Notes under the pieces: model-generated | Databases searched by the model: none | Told to the model about the DNA's origin: nothing | What the model saw: only the letters and a program-made list of their open reading frames with translations | Shown here: piece by piece, positions 40,782 through 50,780 of the stretch | Numbering within the stretch: position 1 is the stretch's first letter | How the letters are laid out: each line of letters begins with the position of its first letter | Assembly (NCBI RefSeq): GCF_000227115.2 | Contig: NC_016484.1 | Span: forward strand, 186,001-250,000 | DNA: 64,000 bases | Source of the DNA: Naumovozyma dairenensis CBS 421 | Taxonomy: Eukaryota > Ascomycota > Saccharomycetes > Saccharomycetales > Saccharomycetaceae | Direction: 5' to 3' | Position numbers and translations under genes: made by a program

Positions 40782-42230
40782 TCATTTCGGCAGCAAAGTT
40801 CTAGTCACTTCGTTTAAGGTATTTTCGAGATCCGCATTCGTTTCATCGGAAGCTTCTTTTCGTTTCGAACCGGGTGTTTGAATATGTGGTGTTTCCTTTC
40901 TTAACTGCCCCTTCTGGTCGAATTTTAGTTTTGAAATGTTACCTTCTTCAGGTTTCATACTTAAATACTTATATTCCCTGTCCTTCTCCTCCCCATCACT
41001 GCTCACTTCATCTTTAGTCGGCGTAGTTGGGGGTGTAGTTTTTATACCAGTTTCTTTCTTCAATTGTAATCTTTTCTTTCTCAAGTCACTTGCTTCTCTT
41101 TTCAATTGTCTTATTCTATCAATTTGCCTTTGGGTCTTGAAAAAATCAGGAAGTTGCTCCTCTAAATATTCTACCCATTCATCACAGTCACACATTATTT
41201 GATAATCAATGACTCCGCTCCAAGATGAATCACCTATATTTGTTTTATTGACCAAGAGCACTAATCCACCTCTTTCGTGAACCTCTTTACTCATTTGTTT
41301 CACAACTTTTTTCACTCCATCAACTTTCAAACTGGTACCCATTATTATGAAGAAATCAGGCTTACCTCTGGATAAATCCAAATTTAAGCCTTGTGTTATT
41401 ATATCACCAGAGGGATGATTTTCTCCATAAAGAACGATATTTGGTCGTAATACACCTACTGTATCGTTTGACCGTTTCCCCTGTTTCAGTCTTAATAAAT
41501 TTTTCCTTTCACATTCTGGACACATGGGTAACTGACCATTTCTTAATGATCTTGCCCAATATCTACTCCATGGGAAGTTATGGTAACATCTGGTACAAGC
41601 CAAACTATTTAAATCCCCATGCAATTGAACTACATCGATATTCTTCCAAATATTATTGAATTTAACACCCTTTAATAATAAATCTTCCCAAGTTGATAAC
41701 TCCAAACCTAAAATTTCCTCTAACCCATCAATATTTTGAGTATAGCATCTTAACAATTTATTTCTATTCTTCAAATGTGCAATAAATTTATGAGTTTTCG
41801 TCGGTTGAGCCAATTTAACATTTGAATATAATTTTTCCATAAATGCTGCAAAAACAGAAATTTTCAATTCATCTCTAAATAAAGAAATATCAAACATTTC
41901 CTTACCCGAACTTATAGACATTTCAGGGAATTGTTTCTTTACAGATTCATAAAGTACCATTTGATGATCTAAATCCGGTATACCAGCATTACATGAAATA
42001 CCAGCCCCACTTAATACTATAATTCTTTTCGATTTATTCAACAATTTGTTTATCTTATTTAAGAGTTCGCGATTTGATTCGTTATCCAGTTCAAAAACAT
42101 GAGTCAATTTGGTGGTTTGTAAATCTGTATATGACATTTTCCTTGATTTATTCATACTCATATCTTCTTCATCGAAAGAGATTGAACGTTTTGTTGCATC
42201 TAGTCGCAATTGTTCTATTTTACTTTGCAT
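40782..42230 (-). CDS. HST3: HST3, sirtuin histone H3-K56 deacetylase, with an altered GIPDFRS motif
   Basis: The protein has 482 residues (447 in S. cerevisiae). The Sir2 core runs from about residue 60 to 345: VLSGAGISCNAG (NAD binding, residues 72-83), CYTQNIDGLEE (172-182), catalytic His204 in VVQLHGDLNS, zinc cysteines CTRC and CPEC, then PNIVLYGENHP and IMGTSLKVDGV. Hst3 and Hst4 remove H3-K56 acetylation after S phase. The expected GIPDFRSS-G-LY reads GIPDLDHQMVLY instead. Inserting one T at about 41971-41973 and removing one base at about 41955 restores DFRSSNGLY, so six residues appear to be read out of frame between two compensating indels. Whether this is real or a sequencing artefact decides if the enzyme is active. 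The C-terminal tail is basic and Ser/Thr-rich. Confidence 0.93.
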   Translation of the reverse strand: MQSKIEQLRLDATKRSISFDEEDMSMNKSRKMSYTDLQTTKLTHVFELDNESNRELLNKINKLLNKSKRIIVLSGAGISCNAGIPDLDHQMVLYESVKKQFPEMSISSGKEMFDISLFRDELKISVFAAFMEKLYSNVKLAQPTKTHKFIAHLKNRNKLLRCYTQNIDGLEEILGLELSTWEDLLLKGVKFNNIWKNIDVVQLHGDLNSLACTRCYHNFPWSRYWARSLRNGQLPMCPECERKNLLRLKQGKRSNDTVGVLRPNIVLYGENHPSGDIITQGLNLDLSRGKPDFFIIMGTSLKVDGVKKVVKQMSKEVHERGGLVLLVNKTNIGDSSWSGVIDYQIMCDCDEWVEYLEEQLPDFFKTQRQIDRIRQLKREASDLRKKRLQLKKETGIKTTPPTTPTKDEVSSDGEEKDREYKYLSMKPEEGNISKLKFDQKGQLRKETPHIQTPGSKRKEASDETNADLENTLNEVTRTLLPK

Positions 42231-43794
42231 TTTCGTTTGTATTTTGATGATACGTGTAATAAAATATACTTCTTTTTTTTCTTTTTGTGTTCTTGTTTTT
42301 AATCTACGTCCTTCAATGATAGATGGAGTATCCTATCTGTCTTTCTCTTCCTCTCCTCTTTTTTAGAAAAGTATGTTGTTATAATTAACTGACTGTTTTA
42401 TGAGATCGTTCTTTCTTTCTTATTTTTACACTTTCTAAGATCTCCCTAATCAAACTGTTCCATATTTATTTATAGTTAACTTTTCACTATAAGTTAAAAA
42501 CGAAAGAGAGTCCCAAATTGATTCACTTAAAGTATACCCAATACTCTAAGGAATAACAAATCGACGTTCGTTCGTAGATTTGCTTCATTACAAAAATCGG
42601 GATTGTCACATCGGCTTATTTTTTCCCTTTTCTTTAATATAAAGTAACAATATAAAATCTTTGGTACGTCTATTTCTAACAGAAGGATTTAAAATTGTCG
42701 TCGGTAGGATCTCGGCAACATTTGTTGACAAGTTTCCTATTTANNNNNNNNNNNNNNNNNNNNATTTAGGAAGTTGGAAATATGAACGTAAGCCGGGTAG
42801 TCTTATCCTGACTGTGTGGGCGGGTAGAGAGTCCAGAATTTATTACAACACGTGCAATAAATTGAAGAGGTTAAGAACTAGTAATCTTCAATAAGAAGAT
42901 GAGTTGGTTGCCTTTAGAAATATGCTAGTTGACGGTCCCGTTTCTTCTAACAAACCATAATTGTTTTATTGTGTCAAACTTCTAGCTTAAGCACTTTAAC
43001 TTTCTCTCTACCCCAACCATCTACTAAGAGTGTGTTTCAATATGATATCATGAATATGATGAAAGAACTGTAACAATATGGCATATTATGCATATTGTTT
43101 TTTTAATATTTAGTATAGAGGAATGTTGGATAGATAGTAATTGTTTCTTAAGTTAGGAGCTGTTCCATACATTATGGCAGTTTCCGATCAACGTTCGCCT
43201 TGCCTAATTCGACAATGAGGCCTCCAAAATGAAAACACCACCCTCTGGTCACTTGTCAGCAATTATTTGAAGTCCTACCCCATATAGTAATAGTAATGGT
43301 GTATTATTCTTTTGTAATTTCCCTCGAATCCAAAACAATTTTCCATTGTAAACAGAAGCCCTATTATTTTTTTCTTGGAAAAATAAACAAAGAGAAGAGT
43401 ATTCATGTGCGGCTGTAACGAGGGAAAGGGCGGGGCGGAGTTTGTATTTGTTTCCCCCCCGGAGCACATTGCCGTCATTTCTCCGGACCCCCCACCAACC
43501 ACATTTTTTAGGGGAGCCGAAGCCCTTGTGAAACCATTATGTAATTTCAAACCTCTCGGTTAGACTTTACTACCTCAAAATNNNNNNNNNNNNNNNNNNN
43601 NNNNNNNNNNNNNNNNNNNNNNNNNNNNNNNNNNNNNNNNNNNNNNNNNNNNNNNNNNNNNNNNNNNNNNNNNNNNNNNNNNNNNNNNNNNNNNNNNNNN
43701 NNNNNNNNNNNNNNNNNNNNNNNNNNNNNNNNNNNTAAGTATTCAAGTGTACCAAAGAACTATAAAAAAAGGAAAACACTTGAACCCTTTACTG
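42231..43794. other. Divergent intergenic HST3 / YOR019W-like, with gaps
   Basis: About 1.56 kb with N runs at 42744-42763 and 43582-43735. The first gap is flanked by the same short word (attta), so it may be small or absent. No gene recognised. This interval is a rearrangement breakpoint relative to S. cerevisiae. Confidence 0.5.
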
Positions 43795-45924
43795 ATGACT
43801 CCAAGTGATCAAGATGAAACATTAAGAACAACTTATCGAAGGCTACAGTTAATCGTAGACTATCCGGTTTGGAACATTTCTGAAAAAGACAGTGGTACCC
43901 CAAGTACATCACGTCCGGGTTCAAGATTTCAACCATGTGTCTCGTTCAACACTGTACCATCTCTCGCAGGGATATCGTATAGTACCGACGAGGAAACGGA
44001 AGAAGATGATGAATTGGAAAGAAGTCGTCGTAAGTATAAATCATTAATGAAGCAAAATATACCTGTATGGATAAATTCAAAAGACGAAGGAAAACCTCAG
44101 CTTAAAGCTTATAGTGATGTCTTTAGAGTTTCTGCAAATGGAGAGGATCAAAGGATTGATTTCCCCAGTAGACCAATGATTATGAATGACGCTATTGTGA
44201 TGAATAAAGTCCATCCCCTATGGAGGAAGAATTGGAAACATTTAAAAGATCAAGTTGAAATACGTAAGGTGAGATGCACTGAGTTTTTCAAATTGCCTGA
44301 TATTTTATTTGTGAAGGATAATGTGAAAGTTGAGATCGATATTGGCGATGGGTATGTACCGAAGAGTAAGGAGCAGAGAAGGTTTGAAGAGATTCTGAAA
44401 ACAAAAATAAATCCAACTAAAGCTCCAAGAACCATTTTATGTCATATAAGTGGCAGGAGACATACTTGGGTAGCCATTGATTGGTTATTTACTACTTTAT
44501 CACAAGATTTGGATCATATTGTCATAATAGCCAATTTGCCTAAAATGATTACAACAATGACTAAAAAACAAGGGAAAAAAGATGGCTACATTCCAAAAGA
44601 TGAATGGACATCTGGATATTCTGAAGCTCGTATTAGAGAAAAATTAAATAGCATTGTTGACTATATATCATTGATTGTACCAGATGACAAAATAATCAAA
44701 ATCACGATTGAAATCATAGTTGGGAAAACTAAAAGGGCATTAATCGATGTTTTTAACGTATACAATCCAGACTTAGTTGTAGGTAGTACTTTAAGATGGA
44801 GAAGAACCGAAAATTTAGTAGAATATACAAAAACAAGAAGGTTGATTGATAACCTCTGTAGAAGATTCCCTATACCAATTTTCATTATACCTGCTAAAAG
44901 GATGTTTCAATTTGAAATGAATTTACAAAAACAACTTACATTACCATCAAATATTCCTGGAGTGCGGAAAGCAGCATTAGAAGACATTCATTCTATACCT
45001 ATAGAATTTAGTATGTTACCATCATCAGATTCTTTAACAGCAGGCTATACCAAAGGAGACGAATCCCCACCAAATATACCGTCTGACACTAATACTTCTA
45101 GTGAAGAGGATGATGAAGAAAAAGAAGGAGAAGAGGGAATGAATGAGGAGAAAAGCGTTCGTAGTTTTCGAACTGTTGATTCAGTTTTATCTGCGAAAAG
45201 AAAGCTTTGTCTGATGGCGAGAGCTCATAGGAAAGATATGTTGGACATGCTGAACTCTGTTCAATTCGACCCGACATTAACACATGAACAACAACAATTG
45301 AAAAAAGTAGATGTTGTCCTTAATAAATCATTGATTTTCTCCTTAGAAATTGATGAAATGAACCAGGAAGTTGATGACGATCAAGTGGGATTTGAGAGAT
45401 TGGCCAAAGTAATAACAGGTGGCAAACAATACGCTCAACAATTATCAATGACTGCGATGGCTAATAACCCTCCCAAAAATATTATGAAGAAAGGAAACAT
45501 CGGAAATTCAATGGTTCCACCGAGTAGTGCAAGTGCCAGTTCTCAAATAAAATTTGCAAGAGATGTTAAACATCAAGATGGTACAGCAGCTTTACGAACA
45601 CCAAGAAAACTGAGTTATCAAGAGTATAGTGAAAAAATAATGGACTCTATAAGGAGATTCAAAAGTACTGGTGGTCTAAGATCTTCAAGATCAAATGATT
45701 CTGTAAAAAGTGCTGGATCATCGAAATCAGCCGGTAGCACTCTTTTTAAGAAAAGTGGGTTTTTATCATTTTTAAAAAATGGGAATAGTAGTAATAGTAG
45801 CAACAGTCGAAGTGAATCTATCTCTAGAAGAAGTAGTACTGAACAGACAAGTATGTCACCTAACGTCTCTAATTTATCGAGTTCCAAAAAGATATCGAAG
45901 CTTTTTAGTCTCGGTAAAAAATAA
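43795..45924 (+). CDS. YOR019W: YOR019W/JIP4-type protein with universal-stress-protein-like domain
   Basis: From the first ATG (43795) the protein has 709 residues. The frame is open back into the gap that ends at 43735, so the true start may be hidden. A central Rossmann-like USP domain (about residues 210-390) begins RTILCHISGRRHTWVAIDWL and includes YNPDLVVGSTLRWRR and FPIPIFIIPAKRMF. The rest is disordered, with acidic clusters and a Ser/Asn-rich basic C terminus. The S. cerevisiae relatives YOR019W and JIP4 are poorly understood. I name it by sequence resemblance and because HSP10, its neighbour in S. cerevisiae, lies on the far side of the inserted DAL cluster. No biochemical function is claimed. 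Confidence 0.85.
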   Translation: MTPSDQDETLRTTYRRLQLIVDYPVWNISEKDSGTPSTSRPGSRFQPCVSFNTVPSLAGISYSTDEETEEDDELERSRRKYKSLMKQNIPVWINSKDEGKPQLKAYSDVFRVSANGEDQRIDFPSRPMIMNDAIVMNKVHPLWRKNWKHLKDQVEIRKVRCTEFFKLPDILFVKDNVKVEIDIGDGYVPKSKEQRRFEEILKTKINPTKAPRTILCHISGRRHTWVAIDWLFTTLSQDLDHIVIIANLPKMITTMTKKQGKKDGYIPKDEWTSGYSEARIREKLNSIVDYISLIVPDDKIIKITIEIIVGKTKRALIDVFNVYNPDLVVGSTLRWRRTENLVEYTKTRRLIDNLCRRFPIPIFIIPAKRMFQFEMNLQKQLTLPSNIPGVRKAALEDIHSIPIEFSMLPSSDSLTAGYTKGDESPPNIPSDTNTSSEEDDEEKEGEEGMNEEKSVRSFRTVDSVLSAKRKLCLMARAHRKDMLDMLNSVQFDPTLTHEQQQLKKVDVVLNKSLIFSLEIDEMNQEVDDDQVGFERLAKVITGGKQYAQQLSMTAMANNPPKNIMKKGNIGNSMVPPSSASASSQIKFARDVKHQDGTAALRTPRKLSYQEYSEKIMDSIRRFKSTGGLRSSRSNDSVKSAGSSKSAGSTLFKKSGFLSFLKNGNSSNSSNSRSESISRRSSTEQTSMSPNVSNLSSSKKISKLFSLGKK

Positions 45925-46109
45925 TCGATAACAAAAATACTGCATACATGTATATAGAATTGATATTTTTTAGTTCTGTTTTCTTTCGTTTTTGTTCAGC
46001 TACGTCGCCCAAAGCACACTGTCTATGCACTTGTGGAACTACCTGGTCTTTTCTCCTTATCATATAAATTTCTAGAGGCTAAATGTCGCCCGCTGATAGC
46101 GACAGGCCG

Positions 46110-46144
46110 TTATCGCGCTTATCAGATACGTCTGTAAACGATAA
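46110..46144. promoter_or_regulatory. GATAA cluster upstream of DAL2
   Basis: TTATC at 46110-46114 and 46119-46123 and GATAA at 46140-46144 form a tight group about 190-225 bp before DAL2. GATAA pairs are the UAS-NTR sites bound by Gln3 and Gat1 and opposed by Dal80, so nitrogen-catabolite control of DAL2 is likely. The rest of 45925-46332 shows nothing else. Confidence 0.7.
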
Positions 46145-46332
46145 TACGCTGAACAAATGCATGCCAAAAGGAATCTTTACACACGACATAAGTAAGTATA
46201 GGTTCCGTTTAGCTTATAAATAGTCTCTTGAACTTAAAGATATTTGAGGTATACTTTGGATAAAAGAACATGTTCGAGACAATTCTAATTCCAAGTCACA
46301 CGGGCAAACAAGGATAGATAATACGAAGGATA

Positions 46333-47425
46333 ATGGAAATATTCAAACACGACGAAGAACAATTATTCAAAAATGAACTAATTACCAAATATCAAGCAGT
46401 TGATGTAATTAATTTCAAGTTAGGGGGCAAAGTCCTCGATTTCTCCGATGAATGGTTTGCTTCAGCTGAAAATTTAATTAAGCCTAGCGTCCCTGTTAGA
46501 GATGCCACTAAATTTACATATAGTGGGGCATGGTATGATGGTTGGGAAACTCGCAGACATAATGAAAATGAATATGNNNNNNNNNNNNNNNNNNNNNNNN
46601 NNNNNNNNNNNNNNNNNNNNNNNCATAATGAAATGATATGATGGGTTATTATCAAGATGGGTGTTCCTGCGGCACTAGATTGTTGGTGTTGAAATTAATA
46701 CTGCTTCTTTAACGGTAAACCATGCACCATTTGTTGCCATTGATTGTATTTATAAAGAACTCCAGGAAAGTTGTTCAATCCTACCCGCTGAAGATGATCC
46801 AAGCTGGGATCAGGTCATCGATAGGTTTGAATGTGGGCCCTCCCGAAAAGATTTCATTCTTCGAAAAGATGGACTGACAAAGAAGAAATACAACTTCGTT
46901 AAATTGAAAATGTATCCGGATGGTGGTATTGCAAGATTTAAATTATATGGGAAAGTCAGTAGTCCGATAGTTAGTGGCAACCAGCAAGTAGGTATAGATT
47001 TGGCTAGTGTTGTCAATGGCGCAGTGGCTTGGAGTTATTCTGATCAGCATTTCGGATCGGCTGATAATTTATTATTACCTGGTAGAGGTCATGATATGTC
47101 GGATGGTTGGGAAACAAAAAGATCTAGATCAGCAGATCATACCGATTGGGTTATTATTAAATTAGGACGACAATCCAGTTATATTCAAAAGGTAATCGTT
47201 GATACGGCACACTATAGAGGAAATTTCCCACAATATATTACTGTGCATGGCTATCACAATGAGCCAACCGACAACACGGATTGCGTGGAATTAGTTGGTA
47301 AAGTTAAAGTTGGGCCTGACCAAGAACATGTTTATAATATTGAGCGGGATGTTAATATTGCATATATCAAATTAACAATCATTCCAGATGGAGGTGTTAA
47401 AAGGCTAAGAGTTTGGGGAAGGTAG
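46333..47425 (+). CDS. DAL2: DAL2, allantoicase, interrupted by a probable false gap and a frameshift
   Basis: Allantoicase hydrolyses allantoate to ureidoglycolate and urea. It consists of two related jelly-roll repeats. The first repeat starts LGGKVLDFSDEWFASAENL and reaches DGWETRRHNENEY; the second shows AVAWSYSDQHFGSADNLLLP, DGWETKRSR and DWVIIKLGRQ. Between them is a 47-N run at 46577-46623. The sequence before the run (cataatgaaaatgaatatg) and after it (cataatgaaatgatatgatgg) are versions of the same stretch, so the gap is probably a failed contig overlap. Just after it, WVIIKMGVPAA and IVGVEINTASLTVNHAPF lie in different frames (shift near 46672). All family blocks are present, so the gene is either intact with assembly errors or freshly broken. 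Confidence 0.9.
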
Positions 47426-47987
47426 CTTCACTTTACGTCATAAAAAGTGTTGTCTAAGAAGCATTTGATCCTCCTGAGTATTGATCTTTTTTCTATATTA
47501 TCTCTCGAGGTAAACCCATTTAGAATTACAATCTCTATATAAATATCTCTTCACCGTACCTGTGAAGCAATTTTATAACCTCCATCTCAGATATTCACTG
47601 ATATAAAACTTGATTATTTCAAAAAGCTACCTTCGGAAACTTTAGTCTAAATTACGCATATGACTTAGTTACATAACTTACGTAACTCTAAACAGACTTT
47701 ATAGACATGCCGATGACGGTACTGGTTGCAATAGCTTGTCACCATACCATTTGATAGACGACTATGAGGACTGACTATTAGGTGACCTATAATCTGTCGA
47801 GACAGATGAGATGGCATGACATGAATGAAAAATCGGTACCTAACGTTACTACAATCGAATAAAAGATAGCTCCAATTAAACCCCAACAGAATAGGATATT
47901 AATGAATCCAAATACTTTGATAGATGAGATTAAAGAATAAAATATATATAAAAGGGTTAAATGCGACAAAAGCTACATATACATGAG
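47426..47987. other. Convergent intergenic DAL2 / DAL4
   Basis: About 560 bp between the 3' ends of DAL2 and DAL4. It should contain both terminators. No gene or transporter remnant recognised. Confidence 0.5.
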
Positions 47988-49910
47988 TTACAAAATGGTA
48001 TTACTATAATTCTCGAGGCTCATAGTGTCATCATAAAGATTTGGTTTATTGAGATCCTTTCTCCACTCTTCCTCAAAATCTTCGACGAAAGCCCAAGTCT
48101 GGTACCACCCTTTATCCCTTAATATATTTTTGACAGGCGTCCCAGCTACAGGAAAGAAATAACACAATGTTACGTATATCAGGCAACTTACCATGAACCC
48201 GACTGGATAACTTAGGTAGTATATTCTCATGGCACCCTCAGATACAGTAACTGTTGGAGCTCCGACATCACCAATAAAACCAGGTAAATTTGGAGCAACT
48301 CCACATAAATATGCTACCAGAGCTCTCCAATTAATACCAAATTTATTTCCAAACATATAATATGACCCTCTCTGTGACAGAAATAAGTGATTCAACTTGA
48401 TGTAACCTCTTCTAACAACATAATAATCGCCACAAATGATCCCAGCAATACTTGATAAGAAAACAGCATAAGCACTCAAGGCACTCGTAAACTTACTTGA
48501 ACTGGCAAAGAAATTCCATGGACAAATACAAAGTGCCATACAAACACAGAACAGAGCACCACGTCTAATATTTATGTACCTTGGAAATATAGCAGTCATA
48601 TCAGTACCACAAGATAATGAGTTAGCAGATATATTGGTTCCTAATTGAGCCAATGCAAAGACAAATGCAATTAGGAATACACCTGCTCTCGTACCGCTGG
48701 TGTAAGTGGTATCCAAGAACTGGTTAAGAACATCTAGTGGTGACCAATAATTGATACCATATAGCTCATAGCCAGCAGCTGTAACAATAATACCAATGAG
48801 GCATGTGATGGCGAAGAAAAGTGGGATAGCAACTAATTGAGTCCATAATGATGATTCTGGTGTTCTGGCAAATCTTGCGAAATCTGGAGCATTAATAATT
48901 AGAGCTGCAAAATTTGCAATACATGCCATAAGTGATCTGACAAATACCCATGAAAATTCAGAACCATGTGGAGTAGACCCGTTCAAAGTACCTAACGCAA
49001 TATTGCCATTTGCTTTTTTCAACGCCCAGATTAGGAAACCAAAAGCAGCAAATGGGATAAGGCAAGCCTTTATTGTGAACAGATGTCTAATTTTATGGGG
49101 TGCAACTAATACAAATGGAACACTAACAACCCAAAAAATAAAAAAGCACATGAAGTCATAGGTAGTAGCATTTGGAGATCCAAAATGATTTGGTATTCTT
49201 TCCTCCAAATTGTTTCCAAAAATTGCTTTTAACATTAAAGATACTGGAGTAGCTCCTAACCAAGCTTGTACCGCATACCAGACAATAGCCATGACAACAC
49301 GATTGATGATTGGCCATATAGAAAAAAAGATGCCGAATGAAGCCCTAACTGAAATGGGAAAAGATAAATGATAAGCAGTGCCGATTCTAGAATTTAATAC
49401 AACAAATAGAGCAGCGAAAAAATATCCAATCCAAACGGTTAGCCAACATTGCCACCAATTTAAACCCAACTGAAGACCTGTGGCAGCAACTTGCCATGTA
49501 TTGATATTGAAACAATCTGCTAACCAAAAGTATATATAGTTATACCAACTCCAAACTCTTCTTTCAGCTTCAACTGGTTTCAAATCTCGATTATAAAGGA
49601 ATGAGTCTTTCAATGATACATCTAAAGTTTCCTTATCTAGCACGATATATTCATGATGGAATTTTTCCCATATCGACTTGTATTGTAGCACATCGGTAAT
49701 GTTTGTATCGTCACTTGATAAAGAATCAGAATATTCTCTGGTACCTACTCTATTTGGAATTTTCTCTACCACATCTTCGATTGTGTCATCTAACTTGTGT
49801 GCATTAGTTTGGTTATTTTGTGTATTACGAGATACGATTGATGAATATGGATTTAATGCTTTCTTGGAAGGATGACTAAAAATTGCAGACAAAGCATCGT
49901 TTGTAGACAT
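47988..49910 (-). CDS. DAL4: DAL4, allantoin permease (NCS1 family)
   Basis: The protein has 640 residues (635 in S. cerevisiae) and is a plasma-membrane NCS1-family nucleobase/hydantoin symporter with about 12 transmembrane helices. Family landmarks are NIYTWQ-like FNINTWQVAATGLQLGLNWW at the first helix, YHLSFPISVRASFGIF, APDFARFARTPESSLWTQ, and the YVVRRGYIKLNHLF loop near the C terminus. It imports allantoin as a nitrogen source. It lies convergent with DAL2 and divergent from DAL1. In S. cerevisiae DAL4 is also divergent from DAL1 but runs in the same direction as DAL2. FUR4 and FUI1 are close relatives; DAL4 is chosen for its cluster position. The frame is intact. Confidence 0.95.
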   Translation of the reverse strand: MSTNDALSAIFSHPSKKALNPYSSIVSRNTQNNQTNAHKLDDTIEDVVEKIPNRVGTREYSDSLSSDDTNITDVLQYKSIWEKFHHEYIVLDKETLDVSLKDSFLYNRDLKPVEAERRVWSWYNYIYFWLADCFNINTWQVAATGLQLGLNWWQCWLTVWIGYFFAALFVVLNSRIGTAYHLSFPISVRASFGIFFSIWPIINRVVMAIVWYAVQAWLGATPVSLMLKAIFGNNLEERIPNHFGSPNATTYDFMCFFIFWVVSVPFVLVAPHKIRHLFTIKACLIPFAAFGFLIWALKKANGNIALGTLNGSTPHGSEFSWVFVRSLMACIANFAALIINAPDFARFARTPESSLWTQLVAIPLFFAITCLIGIIVTAAGYELYGINYWSPLDVLNQFLDTTYTSGTRAGVFLIAFVFALAQLGTNISANSLSCGTDMTAIFPRYINIRRGALFCVCMALCICPWNFFASSSKFTSALSAYAVFLSSIAGIICGDYYVVRRGYIKLNHLFLSQRGSYYMFGNKFGINWRALVAYLCGVAPNLPGFIGDVGAPTVTVSEGAMRIYYLSYPVGFMVSCLIYVTLCYFFPVAGTPVKNILRDKGWYQTWAFVEDFEEEWRKDLNKPNLYDDTMSLENYSNTIL

Positions 49911-50780
49911 TATGGAATGGACTAATGTTCTAGACTTCTATTAGTTAGGAGGCTCTATGGAAGGTCATAGTTTTTGTTACTATAAAATGCTACCAGACTT
50001 TCATATCAATATTGTAGCACACTATATATGTGATTGAGAAGTTCCATTCCCAAAAAGAATAATATGGTCGAAATGTTATTGTAGTATTTGCGTCAAGAAA
50101 AGAAAAGATTACGATATAAGCTCAGCAAATTCCAGTCTAATCGACATATAAAAACTGCAGATAGAGATATCGATCAATATAAAAGAAATATAACGTCGAT
50201 GTGATACGTGTAGAAGATTCTATTCGCATTTCGGGAAGTTATCTCGGTTACATTATTCCCTGCTTTGGACATAATTATCTATCAAGGAAGTATATACTGT
50301 ACTTCTATCAACTTGCTTTGTCGATCTACGATATTTTTCACGATGTATCTTATCGATTAGATAAAGGAATTTTTTTAGAACTTAATGTTCTGCGCGCTTT
50401 GTTAAAGATTTGCTATGCGACTCGAGAAATTGATAAGTGGTCTGTCTAAACTAATCTAAAACTAGAAGTAGATAACCCTTTTAAACGATTGTTGATATTA
50501 ATTTATCTGCGACATAGTGGTACTCCTAGGCTGAAAAAATTGGCTTTATTTAGACAGTTAGTGCATATCCTGTGCATATATTCTGGTGCAAAATAATCGA
50601 TTCTTCTCAATAATTAGTATGGAGTTCAACCAATGGTATCCGATATTAAGAATATACGATAAATTCAAATCTTGCTGCATCAATTAGATCCAGGTATAAA
50701 TAGAGAAAGGCCTGAAAGTCATCTCGCAGATTTCAGCTTGCTTCTTGTCTAGCTGAATAAACCATAAAGAATAAAGAAAA
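49911..50780. promoter_or_regulatory. Divergent DAL4/DAL1 promoter rich in GATAA sites
   Basis: This 870-bp interval holds the promoters of both genes. GATAA on either strand appears at 50350-50354 and 50360-50364 (an inverted pair), 50432-50436 and 50471-50475, with more at about 50237, 50276, 50503 and 50659. This density fits Gln3/Gat1/Dal80 control. No additional gene recognised. Confidence 0.65.

Noticed and set aside
43747..43794. Start of the YOR019W-like gene at 43747
   Set aside because: The codon there is GTG. The first ATG is at 43795, or the true start lies in the preceding gap.
50201..50449. Small protein gene in the DAL4/DAL1 divergent promoter
   Set aside because: It has no recognisable family features, and the region is dense in GATAA sites, so it is better read as promoter.
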